DNA of 15,320 bases from CAZNYG01 sp964577205. Its GTDB lineage: Bacteria > Elusimicrobiota > Endomicrobiia > Endomicrobiales > CAIRNS01. Location of the stretch: assembly GCA_964577205.1 (NCBI GenBank), contig CAZNYG010000050.1, forward strand, positions 1-15,320, given 5' to 3'. How positions within the stretch are numbered: the stretch's first letter is position 1; each line of letters starts with the position of its first letter. The position numbers and the translations under genes are program-made. The notes beneath the pieces are model-generated. The model searched no databases, was not told where the DNA came from, and saw nothing but the letters and a program-made list of their open reading frames with translations. This document shows, one piece after another, positions 12,674-15,320 of the stretch.

Positions 12674-15281
12674 GGTGCGCGATGGGCTGAGCGAGTATGC
12701 CATCAATATCCTTGTGATCGATGATATGTTTCCATGCCTGGTTGATATTGCCGGTACGTTTCTGTATCTCGAGGACGGCCGGGAACGCCAGAAAGATGGT
12801 GCGGAAGAAATAATTGTCCGCTTCAAGAAGGCCGTACTGCTGCGCGCCCTGCAGATGAAAGCGATCCTCCAGCAGTTCGGCAAGCTGACGGGAGAAAAGA
12901 TGCTTTCTCAGTATCGCCTTGTGATGACCGCTGAGATCGCCGTTATCAAGGTCCGCTATCACTTTTTCAAGCCGCCCGGCAAGGCCGCAGCCGGAAAGGC
13001 CGCTGGCAGCGATCATGTCCCCGACTCGCGCCGCGGCGGAAGGGCGCAGTTTTCCCTGGGCGCGTTTTGAATGCCGTTCCAGTTCTTTTCGTTCCTGCTC
13101 GATATTCTCTTTTATCGCGGCCAGGATGTCCCGCTGATCCGCGGTCAACGTGCCGGCGGCATACATCGCCTCCACCCCCGCGATGCTCATGCGGGAGATG
13201 TCATCAGCCAGCTCTTCGGCCAGGTTGTTTTCCGTCAGGTACCGGTTGTCTTTAAAAAGCTTCAGCAGTTCAGTTTTCAACGGACTGTTCAAGGCGTCGG
13301 GGATACTGCCTCCCCTGGTGTTGAACACAAGGTCCCGCCGGGAAAGCGCCTCGAGACGGCTTACTATTTCATCCTGCGCGCACAGCTCCGGATCTGTTGC
13401 CGCTTCGCGTTCGGCAAGCACTGCCGCCGCCCTGTCTTTAAGATACGTGAACAGCAGCCGCTGTTCCCTGAAGAAACCGGGGGCCTGCGGAGAAGCGTAT
13501 TGTCCGGGATCGGCCTCTAAAATAAACTCATGGAACTTCTCAGCCGTATAATCCTCCGGCCGGGCGGCGCCGAACTTCTCTATGAGCCAGGCGGTGAACA
13601 TCTCCGCCGCCCATCCTTCCCGCTTCACCACGGCAAGGTATTCATACGCCTCGTGATGGGCGAGGGCCCTGTTGAGCATATCTCTTTCCTGCCCGGGTTT
13701 ACCCCGCAATCCCCGGAAGTAATCGGCATTAGTATCCACGGCAAAGTGCCGGTATTCCGGGAATACCCGCGACAGCGCGAAGGCCCAGCTGCCTTCCAGA
13801 ATGAGCATGCGGTTGACGCTCATGTAGACATACGTATGACTCACCGGGAACCCGACTATCGCCGCTATCTCCTTACTTATCATGGCCGCGTCCTTCTTGA
13901 ACTCTTCCGGGATGCCCTTCTGCCGGTGGAACAAAAAGGCCTCGCGGGTCTTCTTGTATATGTCTGCGGACGCGTCCGTCGCCGCGGCCGCCCCGCTCAG
14001 ATGAGCGGCCAGCCGCGCAACGTTTTTCGCCATAGTGACAACCGACGGCGAATTGGCTCCAGCTGACTTCTCCAGTTTCTTGCGTATTTCTTCGGCGGGG
14101 CCGCGCCTCATGATACGCGTTATCTCCCGAGGATCAATAAGGCCTTCGTATTGAACGATGATCTCTTCAATCTCGTCGAATGACATAAAGCCCGATTTGG
14201 GTTTGGAATTCCTGCCGGCTACGATCTCCATGGCCAGTTCCCGGCCCTCGATCCACGAAATGAGCTTCTCATAGGGCAGCGGGAAGACAGAGCGTATTTG
14301 CATGATCCTTTCATCAGCTACGACGCTGCTGAAAGAACGCGAAACTTCCCGCGCGTATTTAATAATATCGTCGCGCTGCGAGCGGGTCAAATCATCGTAC
14401 GCCGGCACGTATTTCCCCGTGATGGCGAAAACCGCCTGATCGTCAAGGCCGCCGACGGCTGCCACGACCGCGAGAGATCCCAGGTCGCCGCAAAGCAGCC
14501 TTTTGAGGACATCCTGTTCATCATCGCCCCACAGGGCCCACTCTTCATCGGAAACCCCCGCCTTCAGGGCTGCGATCCAACCGGACCGTGATGAACGATT
14601 ATAATTTCGCAAAACGGTGTTCGAATTGTGATAGCCCAGCGGGAATCCCGCGCTTTCTATCACGCGCATCTGCGCCGCCGCGTCTTTTTTCAGGCGCATC
14701 GCGTTTATGGCCCTCCGCAGTGTTGCTTCTCTATTCCCATCCCTTTTTGCCAACGTAGCCCCGCCGCGGCCGCCCGGAGCCGCGTTCGTCTTAGCAGAAG
14801 AAAGCCCTTTCCAGGATGCCGCCGCTTTTGCGCAAAAATCGTATAGGGCCTTCTGTTCAGGGTCTTTCAACGCCGCACGGTGAAAATCGTCCGGATTCAT
14901 CAGAATGCCCGCCGCGCGGCTCCGCAGGATCCACCCGTGTTCATCCATCTCGTGTTTGACGGTCAGCCTGATCCACCTGCCGCGTTCTTCCGGGCCGCAT
15001 TCGCCCAAAGCCCGCGCCAGCGCCTCGTGCATGATGATCACACCGCGGCCGTTGTGTGCCGTTTCCATGGCTGTCAGTGACCATTTACCCCTGCCGCGGA
15101 TCAAACGCCCGTCCGTTATGATCCTGATGGAATTGACACCTGGAGTTGCCTGCCGTGTCCCGCTTTCCCCGGAATGATCCCGGGCAGGCTGAGCGGCGTA
15201 CTCATCGGCCTCTTTCTGTGAGCAGCCGCCAATCAGTATCCCGGCCATTATTACGGAAACAGCAAAAATATACTTTTTCAT
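12674..15281 (-). CDS. 5' part of gene B: exported lipoprotein with HE and R modules
   Basis: ATG at 15281 is preceded by GAGAGG six bases upstream. The N-terminus has KK, a hydrophobic core and LIGGC, a lipobox with C20, predicting cleavage by signal peptidase II and a lipid anchor. An approximately 30-residue polar linker leads to an HE module (H85/E86, H110/E111 in HEMDEH, F133-H134), and an R core (GSLAVVAAVGGLD) starts at residue 268, the same HE-to-R spacing as in gene C. Residues about 490-610 hold a second, weaker HE module (HHEAYEY with H543/E544, KFH with H584), and an R-like core (AGVEAMYAAGTLTADQ) follows near 700. After 869 complete codons the sequence enters the assembly gap at ILAQPIAH. 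The product shares modules with the giant downstream protein and probably acts at the membrane or cell surface. No family name is recognised. Confidence 0.9.
13452..13814 (-). repeat. Degenerate HE-like module in gene B (second)
   Basis: Residues about 490-610. MLILEGSWAFAL takes the place of LYLHEALAEAL, so the first His is lost. The second motif is kept as AHHEAYEYLA (H543, E544, E547), and EKFHEFILE (H584) stands for DYHRFIE. An R-like core follows at about residue 700. Weaker than the others but in the same order. Confidence 0.5.
14802..15134 (-). repeat. HE module copy in gene B (first)
   Basis: Residues about 50-160: KWSLTAMET in place of AWCLAAL, IIMHEALARAL with H85/E86, KHEMDEHGW with H110/E111, PDDFHRAAL with H134, and a closing ASWKG. 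HE-to-HE spacing is again 25 residues; the loop to the third His is shorter (24) than in gene C (34-39). Confidence 0.7.
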
Positions 15282-15287
15282 TTTTTA

Positions 15288-15293
15288 CCTCTC
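15288..15293 (-). promoter_or_regulatory. Ribosome binding site of gene B
   Basis: GAGAGG on the coding strand, six bases (TAAAAA) before ATG 15281. Good match and ideal spacing; it fixes the start. Only 39 bp lie between the start and the window edge; a TATTCT hexamer at 15309-15314 might be a -10, but no -35 can be seen. Confidence 0.75.
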
Positions 15294-15320
15294 ACTGAAC
15301 TTATCGATAGAATATGGTAA

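Noticed and set aside
1..15320. CRISPR array, tRNA, rRNA or insertion sequence
   Set aside because: No short regularly spaced repeats, no cloverleaf-like segment, no transposase motif and no terminal inverted repeats were seen; the repeats present are coding and hundreds of residues long.

Overview
The window is almost entirely minus-strand coding sequence: two very large genes of one repeat-built, exported protein family, running in the same direction (right to left). There are no RNA genes, transposases, CRISPR arrays or metabolic operons. Base composition is moderately GC-rich. The N-terminal domain of the larger protein (a QDLHGD motif, then VEGG, then GGFH followed by GISHLVIMP) matches a domain I recall from large exported proteins of Candidatus Omnitrophota, a phylum known for giant genes. 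That assignment rests on memory and pattern only, so the phylum call is moderate.

Right part (10342-15281, minus): gene B encodes a lipoprotein with a lipobox cysteine at residue 20. Its first 869 residues hold two copies of a His-Glu module, each followed by a helical module. The gene is interrupted by a 100-N assembly gap (12574-12673). The reading frame resumes immediately at the gap edge and ends at a TGA at 10342, after a region resembling a GH13 (alpha-amylase family) barrel that appears to lack the catalytic residues. I read both sides as one gene of at least about 1,612 codons plus the gap, but the gap prevents proof.

Middle (10156-10341): a 186-bp non-coding spacer containing a C/G-rich palindrome just behind gene B, an AT-rich hairpin, a TTGACA hexamer and a weak ribosome binding site for gene C.

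Left part (1-10155, minus): gene C is open for 3,385 codons with no stop and runs off the window, so its C-terminus is missing. Its order is signal peptide, TraB/Tiki/EreA-like domain (about residues 60-500), then a higher-order repeat: HE module, four helical (R) units, HE module, four R units, HE module, one R unit, and finally a non-repetitive tail of about 265 residues. HE modules carry two HE dipeptides exactly 25 residues apart, the second as HExxE, followed by a [YF]H motif 34-39 residues later. R units have a core like GSLALLVALGELD and an HTH-like helix pair. Two HE modules share a 98-bp block identical at the DNA level inside otherwise diverged copies.

Genes B and C share the HE and R modules, so they are paralogous in part: one a predicted lipid-anchored protein, the other a predicted secreted or periplasmic one. 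They could form a surface or periplasmic system built on the same helical scaffold. Its biochemical role cannot be read from the sequence.
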